From: JABMMZ01 sp044341025
Lineage (GTDB): Bacteria > Bacteroidota > Bacteroidia > NS11-12g > UBA955
Direction of reading: 5' to 3'
Assembly (NCBI GenBank): GCA_044341025.1
Contig: JBIISM010000001.1
Location: 62,001-126,000 of the forward strand
Length of the DNA: 64,000 bases
Shown: positions 34,590 to 43,062 of the stretch, in pieces
Position numbering within the stretch: the stretch's first letter is position 1
Layout of the letters: every line of letters begins with the position of its first letter
Made by a program: the position numbers and the translations under genes
The notes under the pieces: model-generated
Databases searched by the model: none
The model's input: the letters and a program-made list of their open reading frames with translations, nothing else
What the model was told of the DNA's origin: nothing

Positions 34590-35780
34590 ATGAAGGTACT
34601 CTTTATGTTCGGTGGTCTGCCGCATTATTTCAATAAGGTGTTAAATAAAATTAATGCTGATGCCAATATTGAAGTATGCGTTGTAGCGCCCAGCAGCAAA
34701 GGGGCGACCATTGGAAGCGGTGTTCACCAAACCGATGAAGGGATAGAATTTAAAGTTATCCGACTACAAGAATATAAAACTTGGTATGGTAAACCTTTCT
34801 TTAAAGGGTTCTACCAAACAGTGAAAAAGGAAAAACCGGACATTATCGTTACAGGTTGGCCCTATTTTATTGCTTTTGTTTTCATGCCTTTGCTTACCAT
34901 TAACTTGAAAAGGTCTGGTATTAAGCTTTATGGCCGTGAAATTCCATTTACTGTACCTTATTTCAATGAATGTCTAAAAGATTTCTCAGATCATTGTGTT
35001 GACAGCCAAAAGACTGAAAAAATGTTCTCTAATGTTTGGCTGTTTCGCTTTCATAAATATTTGAGAAAATGCCTGTATACCTTTGTCTTCGATTATGCCT
35101 TAACCTATACAGAAATGGGAATTGACATTCTTAGTTCCTACGGTTTACCTAAATCAAAAATCACTGTAACTTACAATTCTCCTGATACAGAAAACTTAAA
35201 GCATTCCATTGCTCAGGTGAAGTCAAAATATCCTGATCTGAAAGCAAATCCACACAGGTTGATTCATGTTGGTCGTCTTGTGAAATGGAAAAATACAGAC
35301 ATGCTGATTCGTGCAGTATATGTTTTGAAAGATAAATACCCCGATATTGAATTGGCAATACTTGGAAATGGTGAAGAGGAAGCCACTTTAAAGAAATTGA
35401 GCGCTGACATGCAATTAGGCGAACAGGTCAAATTTCTTGGGGCGATCTATGAAGGGGAAGCTCAAAGTCTTGAATTCTTGAAGTCGTCAGTCTACGTACT
35501 CGCTGGCATGGGCGGTTTGTCCATCAACGAGGCCATGGCCCATAGCTTACCAATTGTCTGCTGTGTTGCTGATGGCACCGAAAAGCACTTGGTCTATGAA
35601 GATGAAAATGGTTTTTATTTCAAAGACGCTGATTTAGGATCTCTATGTTTGGCAATTGAAAAAATGTTTAAAGCGGACAGAGGGAAATTGGGCCAAAAGT
35701 CGCTTTCGATTATTGAAAATTCAATCAATATTGAAACGGTTTCTAAGCGCTTTGTTGACGCTTTTTTAATTCAAAAATAA
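34590..35780 (+). CDS. Glycosyltransferase family 4
   Basis: 396 residues with GT-B fold. The donor domain begins near HRLIHVGRLVKWKNTDMLI and contains LAILGNGEEEATL and VKFLGAIYEGEA. The retaining-GT EX7E-like segment falls in MGGLSINEAMAHSLPIV (E in INEAMA). N-terminal domain: KVLFMFGGLPHYFNKV. It adds a sugar from a nucleotide donor to a lipid-linked or surface glycan in the cytoplasm. Last gene of the glycan block; its end overlaps the convergent hydrolase gene by 15 bases. Confidence 0.9.
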   Translation: MKVLFMFGGLPHYFNKVLNKINADANIEVCVVAPSSKGATIGSGVHQTDEGIEFKVIRLQEYKTWYGKPFFKGFYQTVKKEKPDIIVTGWPYFIAFVFMPLLTINLKRSGIKLYGREIPFTVPYFNECLKDFSDHCVDSQKTEKMFSNVWLFRFHKYLRKCLYTFVFDYALTYTEMGIDILSSYGLPKSKITVTYNSPDTENLKHSIAQVKSKYPDLKANPHRLIHVGRLVKWKNTDMLIRAVYVLKDKYPDIELAILGNGEEEATLKKLSADMQLGEQVKFLGAIYEGEAQSLEFLKSSVYVLAGMGGLSINEAMAHSLPIVCCVADGTEKHLVYEDENGFYFKDADLGSLCLAIEKMFKADRGKLGQKSLSIIENSINIETVSKRFVDAFLIQK

Positions 35781-36530
35781 ATTCAAAGCTTCCAAAAATT
35801 CTTTTGGGTTATCGGCATGCACCCAATGTCCTGCGTTAGGAATGCTGCTGTATTCAGCATTTGGAAAATGTGCTTGAACTTTTAACTTGTCATCCTCGTT
35901 CAAATATCTAGAATTGGCACCCAAAATAAAAATTGTTGGTCCAGAATACATCCCTGAAATCGGGAATTCACCAATGATTCCTTGATAGGCATTTTTAATC
36001 GCATGGATATTGCTTTTTACAGCAAAACCACCCTCATCTCTGCGCTCTATGTTTTTGGCTAAAAACAAACGAACACCTGCATCGGCTTCGTATTCCATTA
36101 AAGCTTCATCTATTTCCTTACGGTTTTGTAAAATAGACCAATTGACGTCTTGGAATGCATTGAAATAGGCTTCGTGACCAGGCTTGTAACCTTTAGGTGC
36201 AATGTCAATAACCAATAGTCGTTTAATCCTCTCAGGGTGCATTAATGCGCACAACATAGCGGTTTTACCACCCATGCTGTGTCCCATCAAATTGAAGGTG
36301 TCAAAACCCAAATCATCAGCCAATTCGAACACATCCTCAGCCATTAAGGCATAGCTCATTTCAGGGCTGTGTGGCGACTGGCCGTGGTTGCGGGCATCAA
36401 TGGTAAAAACTTTAAATTGCGCGCTTAATTGCCTTGCAATATTGTGCCAATTATCCAACATGCCGAAAATGCCGTGGAGAATAAAAATGGGTTCTCCAGT
36501 TTCGCCATATTGTTTGTAAAATAATTTCAA
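35766..36530 (-). CDS. Alpha/beta hydrolase (YbfF-like esterase)
   Basis: 254 residues from TTG 36530; no ATG fits upstream. Catalytic elements: oxyanion HGIFG (19-23), nucleophile S85 in GHSMGGK, and the His in NAGHWVHADNP (about 235). The family hydrolyses esters or thioesters of small acyl chains in the cytoplasm. The start lies six bases after the sucA stop, so it is translated from the sucA transcript. Specific substrate unknown. Confidence 0.88.
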   Translation of the reverse strand: MKLFYKQYGETGEPIFILHGIFGMLDNWHNIARQLSAQFKVFTIDARNHGQSPHSPEMSYALMAEDVFELADDLGFDTFNLMGHSMGGKTAMLCALMHPERIKRLLVIDIAPKGYKPGHEAYFNAFQDVNWSILQNRKEIDEALMEYEADAGVRLFLAKNIERRDEGGFAVKSNIHAIKNAYQGIIGEFPISGMYSGPTIFILGANSRYLNEDDKLKVQAHFPNAEYSSIPNAGHWVHADNPKEFLEALNLFLN

Positions 36531-36536
36531 ACCTAA

Positions 36537-39245
36537 TTAAGCAAATGCTTCGTTTAGTATTGCTTCTTGTTCTTTGTCGTGGGTCTTTTTGAATCCTGTT
36601 GCTGGACTGGCAGAACTTTTTCTTCCGATATATTTCAAAACCACAGGGAAGTCGTAACGGCCAAGGTGCATCCATGTTCCCATATTTCTTGGCTCCTCCT
36701 GAACCCATATAAATTCAGCGTTCTTGTATTGCTCAAACACGGTCTTCATTTGTGTTTCAGGCAATGGATACAATTGCTCAATTCTTACTATGGCAATATC
36801 AGATCTTTTATCAGTTTCTTGTTTGGCCAGCAACTCGTAGTAAATCTTACCAGTGCAGAACAAAACGCGCTTTACTTTTTTGGGATCTGCATTTTTATCG
36901 TTAATCAATTCTTGGAATTGACCTTCGGTAAAATCACTTGCATTGCTAACGCACAATGGGTGCCGCAACAAACTCTTAGGGGTCATTACCACCAATGGAA
37001 CTCTGAAGTTGCGTTTCAATTGTCTACGCAAGGCGTGGTATAAATTAGCAGGTGTTGAACAATAAACCACTTGCATGTTGTTGTTTGCGCTTAATTGCAA
37101 GAAGCGCTCTAAACGCGCTGACGAGTGCTCAGGACCTTGGCCTTCATAACCGTGTGGCAACAATAAAACCAAGCCGCTGTATTGGCCCCATTTGGTTCCA
37201 GCACTGGCAATAAATTGGTCTATCATTATTTGAGCGCCATTGGCGAAGTCACCGAATTGTGCTTCCCATATGGTTAAATGGTTTGGTGTTGTGGTGCTGT
37301 ATCCATATTCAAAACCCAATTCAGCGTATTCACTCAATAAGGTGTTGTAGATGTAAAACTGACCTTGTTTGTCGCTGACATGCTGAAGGGGAGTGTATTC
37401 TGCTTCAGAATCTTCTTTTTTAACCAAGGCGTGACGGTGACTGAAGGTTCCGCGTTCAGAATCTTGTCCAGCCAATCTTACCGAATGGCCTTCATCCAAC
37501 AAAGTGGCATAAGCCATTAACTCACCCATAGCCCAATCAAATTTGTTGTCTGCAATCATTTTAATTCTGCCTTCATACAATTGTTGAACTTTTTTTATTG
37601 GTAAATTATCTGCTGGTAATTGGTTGATCTTATTGGCCAATTCTGCCCAACGTTTGGCATCAAACGAGGTGTTTGGCGATTTTTCAAAATCTTCTTTTAC
37701 AGGGAAATGATAATCTTTCCAAAGATCATCCATTTTTAATTTGGATTCTGGTGCTTTGTTTTGTTTAACATCATCGAGTGTTACCTGCAACAATTGTTTG
37801 AATTGTTCTTCCATCTCACGCGCAATTTCAGCATCAATTTCACCCCTAGAAATCAATTTTTCTTTGTAGATTTCTCTTGGATTCGGATGGGTGGAAATGA
37901 TTTTATATAGCAATGGTTGGGTAAAACGCGGCTCATCACCTTCGTTGTGTCCATATTTTCTGTATCCCAATAAATCGATAAACACGTCGCAATTAAATTC
38001 ATTGCGGTAAGCCATTGCCATTTTAATGGTGTGAACCACTGCTTCAACATCGTCGCCATTTACATGGAATACTGGGCAGTTGGTTGTTTTAGCCACATCG
38101 GTGCAATAGATACTTGTTCTGCTGTCGGTGTAATTGGTTGTAAATCCAATTTGGTTGTTGGTTACTATGTGCATGGTGCCTCCAATTCTATTGGCTTCCA
38201 AATTGCTCATTTGTACCACTTCATAAACAATGCCTTGACCAGAAATAGCCGCATCTCCGTGGATTAGGATTGGGCAAACTTTATTGATGTCGTTGTTATA
38301 GATATGGTCAAGTTTTGCTCTTACCATTCCTTTAACTACTGGATTAACCGCCTCAAGGTGGGATGGGTTAGGAGACAATTTTAATTTCACCTCTTTGCCG
38401 TTTGGCGTGTTCACAATGGTTGTATAACCTAAGTGGTATTTTACATCGCCTTCAAATTGGTCGTCTTGGAATACTTTTCCTTCAAACTCACTGAAAATAT
38501 CTGAATAGGTTTTGTTGAAAACATTTGCCAGTACATTTAATCTGCCGCGATGCGCCATGCCCATTACAAATTCATTTACGCCCAGTTCCGCACCGTAATG
38601 AATCACACTGTCAAGGGCAGGTATTAGACATTCCAATCCTTCTAATGAAAAACGTTTTTGGCCAATAAATTTGGTGTGTAAAAAGTTTTCAAATGCTGTT
38701 GCTTGGTTTAGTTTGTTTAAACATTGTTTTTTCTCTTCAATACTAAGGTTGGGTTGGTTCTTGGTGGTTTCCATCAATTTCCTCAACCATTCAATCTTAA
38801 CTGGATCGCCAATGTGCAAATACTCCGCACCAATACTTTCGCAGTAGGTGCTTTGTAAATGAGAAACTATGTCTTTTAATTTTGCAGAACCAATTTCCAA
38901 TTCATGGCCAGCATTGAAAGTCGTTTCCAAATCTTTGTCTGACAAACCAAAATTTGAAAGGTCTAGGCTTGGAACATATTTACGACGCTCTCTAACAGGG
39001 TTGGTCTTTGTAAACAAATGACCTCGGGTTCTGTAGGCATTGATTAAATTTAATACATTGATTTCCTTAATCGCATCTTCACTGATTGCAGCAGAACCAG
39101 GGATGTTTTTTCCTGCACCTAAATCAAATCCTTCAAAGAATTTTTGCCATCCGAAATCAACCGATAGTTTGTCGCTTTGGTATTGCTTGTATAAATCGTC
39201 AATAAAGTTGACATCGGCATTGCTAAGATACGAGTTTGAGAGCAT
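36537..39245 (-). CDS. sucA: 2-oxoglutarate dehydrogenase E1 component
   Basis: 902 residues. Thiamine-diphosphate-dependent decarboxylation of 2-oxoglutarate, first step of the TCA-cycle complex, cytoplasmic. Typical N-terminus (YLSNADVNFIDDLYKQYQ), the HRGRLNVLANV and ILIHGDAAISGQGIVYEV motifs, and the ThDP/E1 C-terminal half (EAQFGDFANGAQIMIDQFI; QWVQ-like EFIWVQEEPRNMG). Length matches the Bacteroidota enzyme. The E2 gene sucB is not adjacent; the downstream gene is an alpha/beta hydrolase. Confidence 0.97.
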   Translation of the reverse strand: MLSNSYLSNADVNFIDDLYKQYQSDKLSVDFGWQKFFEGFDLGAGKNIPGSAAISEDAIKEINVLNLINAYRTRGHLFTKTNPVRERRKYVPSLDLSNFGLSDKDLETTFNAGHELEIGSAKLKDIVSHLQSTYCESIGAEYLHIGDPVKIEWLRKLMETTKNQPNLSIEEKKQCLNKLNQATAFENFLHTKFIGQKRFSLEGLECLIPALDSVIHYGAELGVNEFVMGMAHRGRLNVLANVFNKTYSDIFSEFEGKVFQDDQFEGDVKYHLGYTTIVNTPNGKEVKLKLSPNPSHLEAVNPVVKGMVRAKLDHIYNNDINKVCPILIHGDAAISGQGIVYEVVQMSNLEANRIGGTMHIVTNNQIGFTTNYTDSRTSIYCTDVAKTTNCPVFHVNGDDVEAVVHTIKMAMAYRNEFNCDVFIDLLGYRKYGHNEGDEPRFTQPLLYKIISTHPNPREIYKEKLISRGEIDAEIAREMEEQFKQLLQVTLDDVKQNKAPESKLKMDDLWKDYHFPVKEDFEKSPNTSFDAKRWAELANKINQLPADNLPIKKVQQLYEGRIKMIADNKFDWAMGELMAYATLLDEGHSVRLAGQDSERGTFSHRHALVKKEDSEAEYTPLQHVSDKQGQFYIYNTLLSEYAELGFEYGYSTTTPNHLTIWEAQFGDFANGAQIMIDQFIASAGTKWGQYSGLVLLLPHGYEGQGPEHSSARLERFLQLSANNNMQVVYCSTPANLYHALRRQLKRNFRVPLVVMTPKSLLRHPLCVSNASDFTEGQFQELINDKNADPKKVKRVLFCTGKIYYELLAKQETDKRSDIAIVRIEQLYPLPETQMKTVFEQYKNAEFIWVQEEPRNMGTWMHLGRYDFPVVLKYIGRKSSASPATGFKKTHDKEQEAILNEAFA

Positions 39246-39259
39246 ACTTCAATTTTTCT

Positions 39260-39268
39260 GCAAAGTTA
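39260..39268 (-). promoter_or_regulatory. -7 element of sucA
   Basis: TAACTTTGC on the minus strand, exact; 15 bases between its G and ATG 39245. Confidence 0.55.
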
Positions 39269-39385
39269 CTCATTTTTACAGAATTGTAGAATAATCAAAT
39301 TCAAAATATTTCAAAAAATAAAATATGAATTTGTTTATTGATTTTTAGCTGTTTAGGGGTTTTTTAGTGTCGGCCTTGAACGGTT

Positions 39386-40360
39386 TTATTTCCTGCGTTC
39401 AATTACAAAATCCAATAATTCAAGCAAGCTCTGTCTTGAAGCATTGTCGGGCATGGTTAACAATATTTCTGAAGCTTTTTGTTGATACACTTTCATGCAT
39501 TTTTGAGCATATTCAAATCCTCCCTTAGAAATAACAAAGTTAATGACCTCGTGAACTGATTTCTTTTTGTCGCTCTTGTTTTTAATGAGCGTAATGATAT
39601 GTTGCTTTTCTTTTTTGCTCGAATTGTTTAGTGCATAAATTAAAGGCAAAGTCATCTTTTTTTCTTTTATGTCCAAGCCTGTTGGTTTGCCTACGTTGTT
39701 GTCGCCATAGTCAAACAAATCGTCTTTTATCTGGAAAGCAATGCCTGTGTATTCGCCAAACTGCCGCATTTGTTCTATTACCTCCTTGCTGCCATGGGCT
39801 GCCGCAGCGCCAAGCGCACAACAACTTGCAATTAGAGAGGCTGTTTTTTTTGTGATGATGTCGTAATATACTTCTTCAGTAATGTCTAAGCGCCTAGCCT
39901 TTTCGAGTTGTAGAAGTTCGCCCTCGCTCATCTTTTTTACACTTTCACTAACGATTTTCAACATGTCGAAATCATCATTGTCAATTGAAAGCAATAGTCC
40001 TTTGGCCAATAAAAAATCGCCAACCAATACGGCTATCTTGTTTTTCCATAAGGCATTAATGCTGAAGAACCCTCTACGCATGTCACTGCCATCAACCACA
40101 TCATCATGCACCAATGTTGCCGTATGCAATAGTTCGATCAAACTCGCACCTCGGTAGGTCCTTTCGTTTATTTCGCCATGCAATTTAGAGCAAAACAGAA
40201 CAAACATGGGTCTGATTTGCTTGCCTTTGCGCTTTACAATATAGGTCATTATCGTGTTTAACAGAGGAACATTGGTTTTCATGCTGCTGCTAAAAGTTTT
40301 TTCAAAAGCTTCTAGTTCTTTGTTAATCGGTAGTTTGATATGGTCTATTGATGCGCCCAA
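39386..40360 (-). CDS. Polyprenyl diphosphate synthase (trans-prenyltransferase)
   Basis: 324 residues from TTG 40360. The first Asp-rich motif HDDVVD (D86, D87, D90) and the second KDDLFDYG are both present, together with GKQIRPMFV for diphosphate binding. Elongates FPP with IPP to a long all-trans polyprenyl diphosphate, most likely the menaquinone side chain, which would supply the quinone used by alternative complex III. Small or medium residues before the first motif (LLHTATLV) suggest a long product. Own transcription unit, divergent from pgk. Confidence 0.9.
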   Translation of the reverse strand: MGASIDHIKLPINKELEAFEKTFSSSMKTNVPLLNTIMTYIVKRKGKQIRPMFVLFCSKLHGEINERTYRGASLIELLHTATLVHDDVVDGSDMRRGFFSINALWKNKIAVLVGDFLLAKGLLLSIDNDDFDMLKIVSESVKKMSEGELLQLEKARRLDITEEVYYDIITKKTASLIASCCALGAAAAHGSKEVIEQMRQFGEYTGIAFQIKDDLFDYGDNNVGKPTGLDIKEKKMTLPLIYALNNSSKKEKQHIITLIKNKSDKKKSVHEVINFVISKGGFEYAQKCMKVYQQKASEILLTMPDNASRQSLLELLDFVIERRK

Positions 40361-40405
40361 TGAATGGAAATTAAGAATTGCAAATTAAAGAATAATATTT
40401 TGACT

Positions 40406-40414
40406 TATTTTTGC
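40406..40414 (+). promoter_or_regulatory. -7 element of pgk
   Basis: TATTTTTGC, exact match; 25 bases between its G and ATG 40439. Confidence 0.5.
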
Positions 40415-40438
40415 TGACTCAAAATTTAATTCAATAAA

Positions 40439-41629
40439 ATGTTAACCGTAGACAATTTCAATTTTAAAGACGAAAAAGTTCTTATCCGTGTCGATTTCAA
40501 TGTTCCCTTAGATTCTAATTTTAATATCACCGATGATTCTAGAATTACTGCAGCCATTCCTACCATTAAAAAAATATTGAATGATGGAGGTTCTTGCATT
40601 TTAATGAGCCATTTAGGAAGACCAAAAGAAGGACCTGCCGATAAATACTCTTTAAGGCACATTGTTGCTAGAATTGAACAACTAAGTGGTTCTATAGTTT
40701 TATTTGCCGACGATTGTATTGGCGCAACTGCAACAGAATTGTCTGCTAACCTTCAAGCAGGTGAAATTTTGTTGCTTGAAAATTTACGGTTCTATCAAAA
40801 CGAAGAAAAAGGGGATGTGGAATTTGCCGAGAAATTGTCAAAATATGGTAGCTTTTACGTTAACGATGCTTTTGGTACTGCTCATAGAGCGCATGCTTCA
40901 ACCGCTGTTATCGCTCAATTTTTTTCTGGGAAAAAATGCTTCGGTTATGTAATGGCCAACGAAATTGCCAATGCTGAAAAAGTAGTCAAACATCCTGAAA
41001 GACCATTTACCGCAATTGTTGGGGGGGCTAAGGTGTCTGATAAATTGTTAATTATAGAAAATTTAATGGACATCGCCGACAATATTATTATTGGTGGCGG
41101 TATGGCTTATACTTTTGCAAAAGCCCAAGGCGGCAAAATTGGCAAATCACTTTGCGAGGATGACCGAATGCCACTTGCGCTCGAATTAATTGAAAAGGCA
41201 AAGTCTAAGGGGGTAAATTTGTATCTACCCGCAGACAGTGTTGTGGCTGATAATTTTGCCAACGACGCCAATACCAATGTGTCTGACAACAACAATATTG
41301 CAGATGATTACATGGGCTTGGATATTGGACCAATAGCAAGCAAATTGTTTTGTGAGGTGATATCAAATTCAAAAACCGTATTGTGGAATGGACCAATGGG
41401 CGTATTTGAAATGAGCAGTTTTGAAGCTGGTACCAAAGCCGTTGCCCTTGCGCTTGCTGAACAAACCAAGAATGGGGGATTCAGTTTAATTGGCGGCGGT
41501 GACAGTGCTGCAGCCATTCACAAATTTCACTTGGCTGATCAAGTGTCTTACGTTTCGACTGGTGGAGGTGCTTTGCTTGAATATTTTGAGGGCAAAGAGC
41601 TTCCTGGTGTAAAAGCAATTTTGGATTAG
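40439..41629 (+). CDS. pgk: Phosphoglycerate kinase
   Basis: 396 residues, the usual size. Interconverts 1,3-bisphosphoglycerate and 3-phosphoglycerate with ATP formation. Motifs: VLIRVDFNVPLD (N-terminal substrate domain), LMSHLGRPKEG, NDAFGTAHRAHAS, and the nucleotide domain VGGAKVSDKL and GGGDSAAAIHKF. Complete gene with its own promoter; glycolytic partner gpmI lies 1.4 kb downstream but in a separate unit. Confidence 0.97.
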   Translation: MLTVDNFNFKDEKVLIRVDFNVPLDSNFNITDDSRITAAIPTIKKILNDGGSCILMSHLGRPKEGPADKYSLRHIVARIEQLSGSIVLFADDCIGATATELSANLQAGEILLLENLRFYQNEEKGDVEFAEKLSKYGSFYVNDAFGTAHRAHASTAVIAQFFSGKKCFGYVMANEIANAEKVVKHPERPFTAIVGGAKVSDKLLIIENLMDIADNIIIGGGMAYTFAKAQGGKIGKSLCEDDRMPLALELIEKAKSKGVNLYLPADSVVADNFANDANTNVSDNNNIADDYMGLDIGPIASKLFCEVISNSKTVLWNGPMGVFEMSSFEAGTKAVALALAEQTKNGGFSLIGGGDSAAAIHKFHLADQVSYVSTGGGALLEYFEGKELPGVKAILD

Positions 41630-41666
41630 TTTTTTACTCGAATTTCTTGTAGGTTTGAAACCGCAT

Positions 41667-42173
41667 ATGAGCCAATCTTCAGATATTATACTAAACCATA
41701 AGCAAATCAGTCATAAATTGACGAGATTGGCTTGGCAGGTATTTGAAAACAATATGGATGAAGCCGTTATTTGGATAGCGGGTATCGACCAAAGAGGAAT
41801 GTATATTGCCAATATAATTGCAAGCGAATTGGCGAAAATTAGTGAACAGAAAATTCAAATCATACGAATTGAATTGGATGCTGATACCTTAGAAGCAAGG
41901 TATTATTCTGAGTTTTCAATGGATAACTTGCATCAAGAGACAATTGTTTTGGTTGACGATGTGCTCAATACGGGCAAGACATTGATGATGGCAATGATGC
42001 CTTTGGTTTCGAAAAAAGTACGCAAGATTCAAGTTGCAGTGCTGGCTTCAAGAAGCCATAGATTGTATCCAATACGCGCAGATTTTGTTGGCACCAGCAT
42101 GGCTACAACCTTACAAGAACATCTTAATTTCGACAACAGCAACGAAGCTGATTTGAAATTAATCCTAAACTAA
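41667..42173 (+). CDS. Phosphoribosyltransferase, PyrR-like
   Basis: 168 residues from ATG 41667 (TTG 41655 is in frame). The PRPP-binding loop TIVLVDDVLNTGKTLM (D97-D98) is typical of type I phosphoribosyltransferases. The N-terminal IWIAGIDQRGMYIANIIA and IIRIELDADTLEARY segments resemble PyrR/uracil PRTases. Could act as a pyrimidine-operon regulator or salvage enzyme; there is no pyr gene nearby to decide. 37 bases after pgk, so likely co-transcribed. Confidence 0.78.
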   Translation: MSQSSDIILNHKQISHKLTRLAWQVFENNMDEAVIWIAGIDQRGMYIANIIASELAKISEQKIQIIRIELDADTLEARYYSEFSMDNLHQETIVLVDDVLNTGKTLMMAMMPLVSKKVRKIQVAVLASRSHRLYPIRADFVGTSMATTLQEHLNFDNSNEADLKLILN

Positions 42174-42177
42174 ATCT

Positions 42178-42966
42178 TTAGAATCTATTTTCTATTATTT
42201 CCATCAAGGCATTATGTATGCCTTGGTTATCTGCAACAATAGAACTGCCGAACAGATAATCGTTTTTGCCTTCAAAGTCGCATAATGTGCCACCGGCTTC
42301 TTTTACCAATAAGCAACCTGCAGCAACATCCCAAGCATGAAGTCCATATTCAAAGAAACCTTCAAAGCGCCCGCAAGCCACATACGCCAAATCTACTGCC
42401 GCTGAACCCATTCTTCTCAATCCATGGGTTCTTTGCATTAAGTCCTTTAAAGTATGGATGTAAGCCTCCATTTGTTCAAAATCATAGTAGGGGAATCCTG
42501 TAGCCATTAAACTGTTTTTCAACTCATTTTCTTTAGAAACGTAAATTTGCTGACCGTTGCACCATGCACCACCGTTTTTCCAGGCACTAAACAGTTCTTT
42601 ACGCCCAATTTCGTAAACCGATCCTACCAATATTTCTTGGCCCTCAGCCAAGGCAACACTAACTGAATAGACTGGTAATCCATGTATGAAATTGGTGGTT
42701 CCATCCAAAGGGTCAATTATCCAATTCAATGTTTTACGACCTACATCGCTGGTGTTTTCTTCGGTTATATGTCCAGCTTCAGGAACCAATTTACTCAATG
42801 CATTCACCAAAAGTTTTTCAGCTTCAAGGTCAACGTAGCTCACCAACTGGTTTAAGCCCTTATCACTGACAGCTTCCAAAGAAAATGTTTTGCGTTGCTC
42901 GGCAATAAAATGCCCTGTTTCGGTAACAATAGAATTAAGCGAAGCACTGATCTGTTGAAGTTCCAT
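42178..42966 (-). CDS. Inositol monophosphatase family phosphatase (SuhB-like)
   Basis: 262 residues. The metal-binding residues are in ITEENTS (E69/E70), WIIDPLDGTTNFIHG (D85, D88) and HAWDVAAG near residue 211. These define the Li-sensitive Mg-dependent phosphatases acting on inositol-1-phosphate or related substrates. The -7 element ends four bases before the ATG, so a leaderless mRNA is likely. Convergent with the PRTase gene with a four-base gap. Confidence 0.92.
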   Translation of the reverse strand: MELQQISASLNSIVTETGHFIAEQRKTFSLEAVSDKGLNQLVSYVDLEAEKLLVNALSKLVPEAGHITEENTSDVGRKTLNWIIDPLDGTTNFIHGLPVYSVSVALAEGQEILVGSVYEIGRKELFSAWKNGGAWCNGQQIYVSKENELKNSLMATGFPYYDFEQMEAYIHTLKDLMQRTHGLRRMGSAAVDLAYVACGRFEGFFEYGLHAWDVAAGCLLVKEAGGTLCDFEGKNDYLFGSSIVADNQGIHNALMEIIENRF

Positions 42967-42969
42967 GAC

Positions 42970-42978
42970 GCAAATATA
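42970..42978 (-). promoter_or_regulatory. -7 element of the inositol-monophosphatase gene
   Basis: TATATTTGC on the minus strand, exact; four bases from its G to ATG 42966. Confidence 0.55.
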
Positions 42979-43026
42979 GATAATCTACGACTTGATGTAT
43001 ATCCCGATTTTATATGATGCTCCGCA

Positions 43027-43059
43027 TTGGTCTGATTCACTCATTTTATTTACCTTTGC
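43027..43059 (+). promoter_or_regulatory. -33/-7 promoter of gpmI
   Basis: TTG (43027-43029), 21 bases, TACCTTTGC (43051-43059). Both boxes fit the Bacteroidota consensus. The motif's G is only four bases before ATG 43063. Confidence 0.65.
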
Positions 43060-43062
43060 TCC

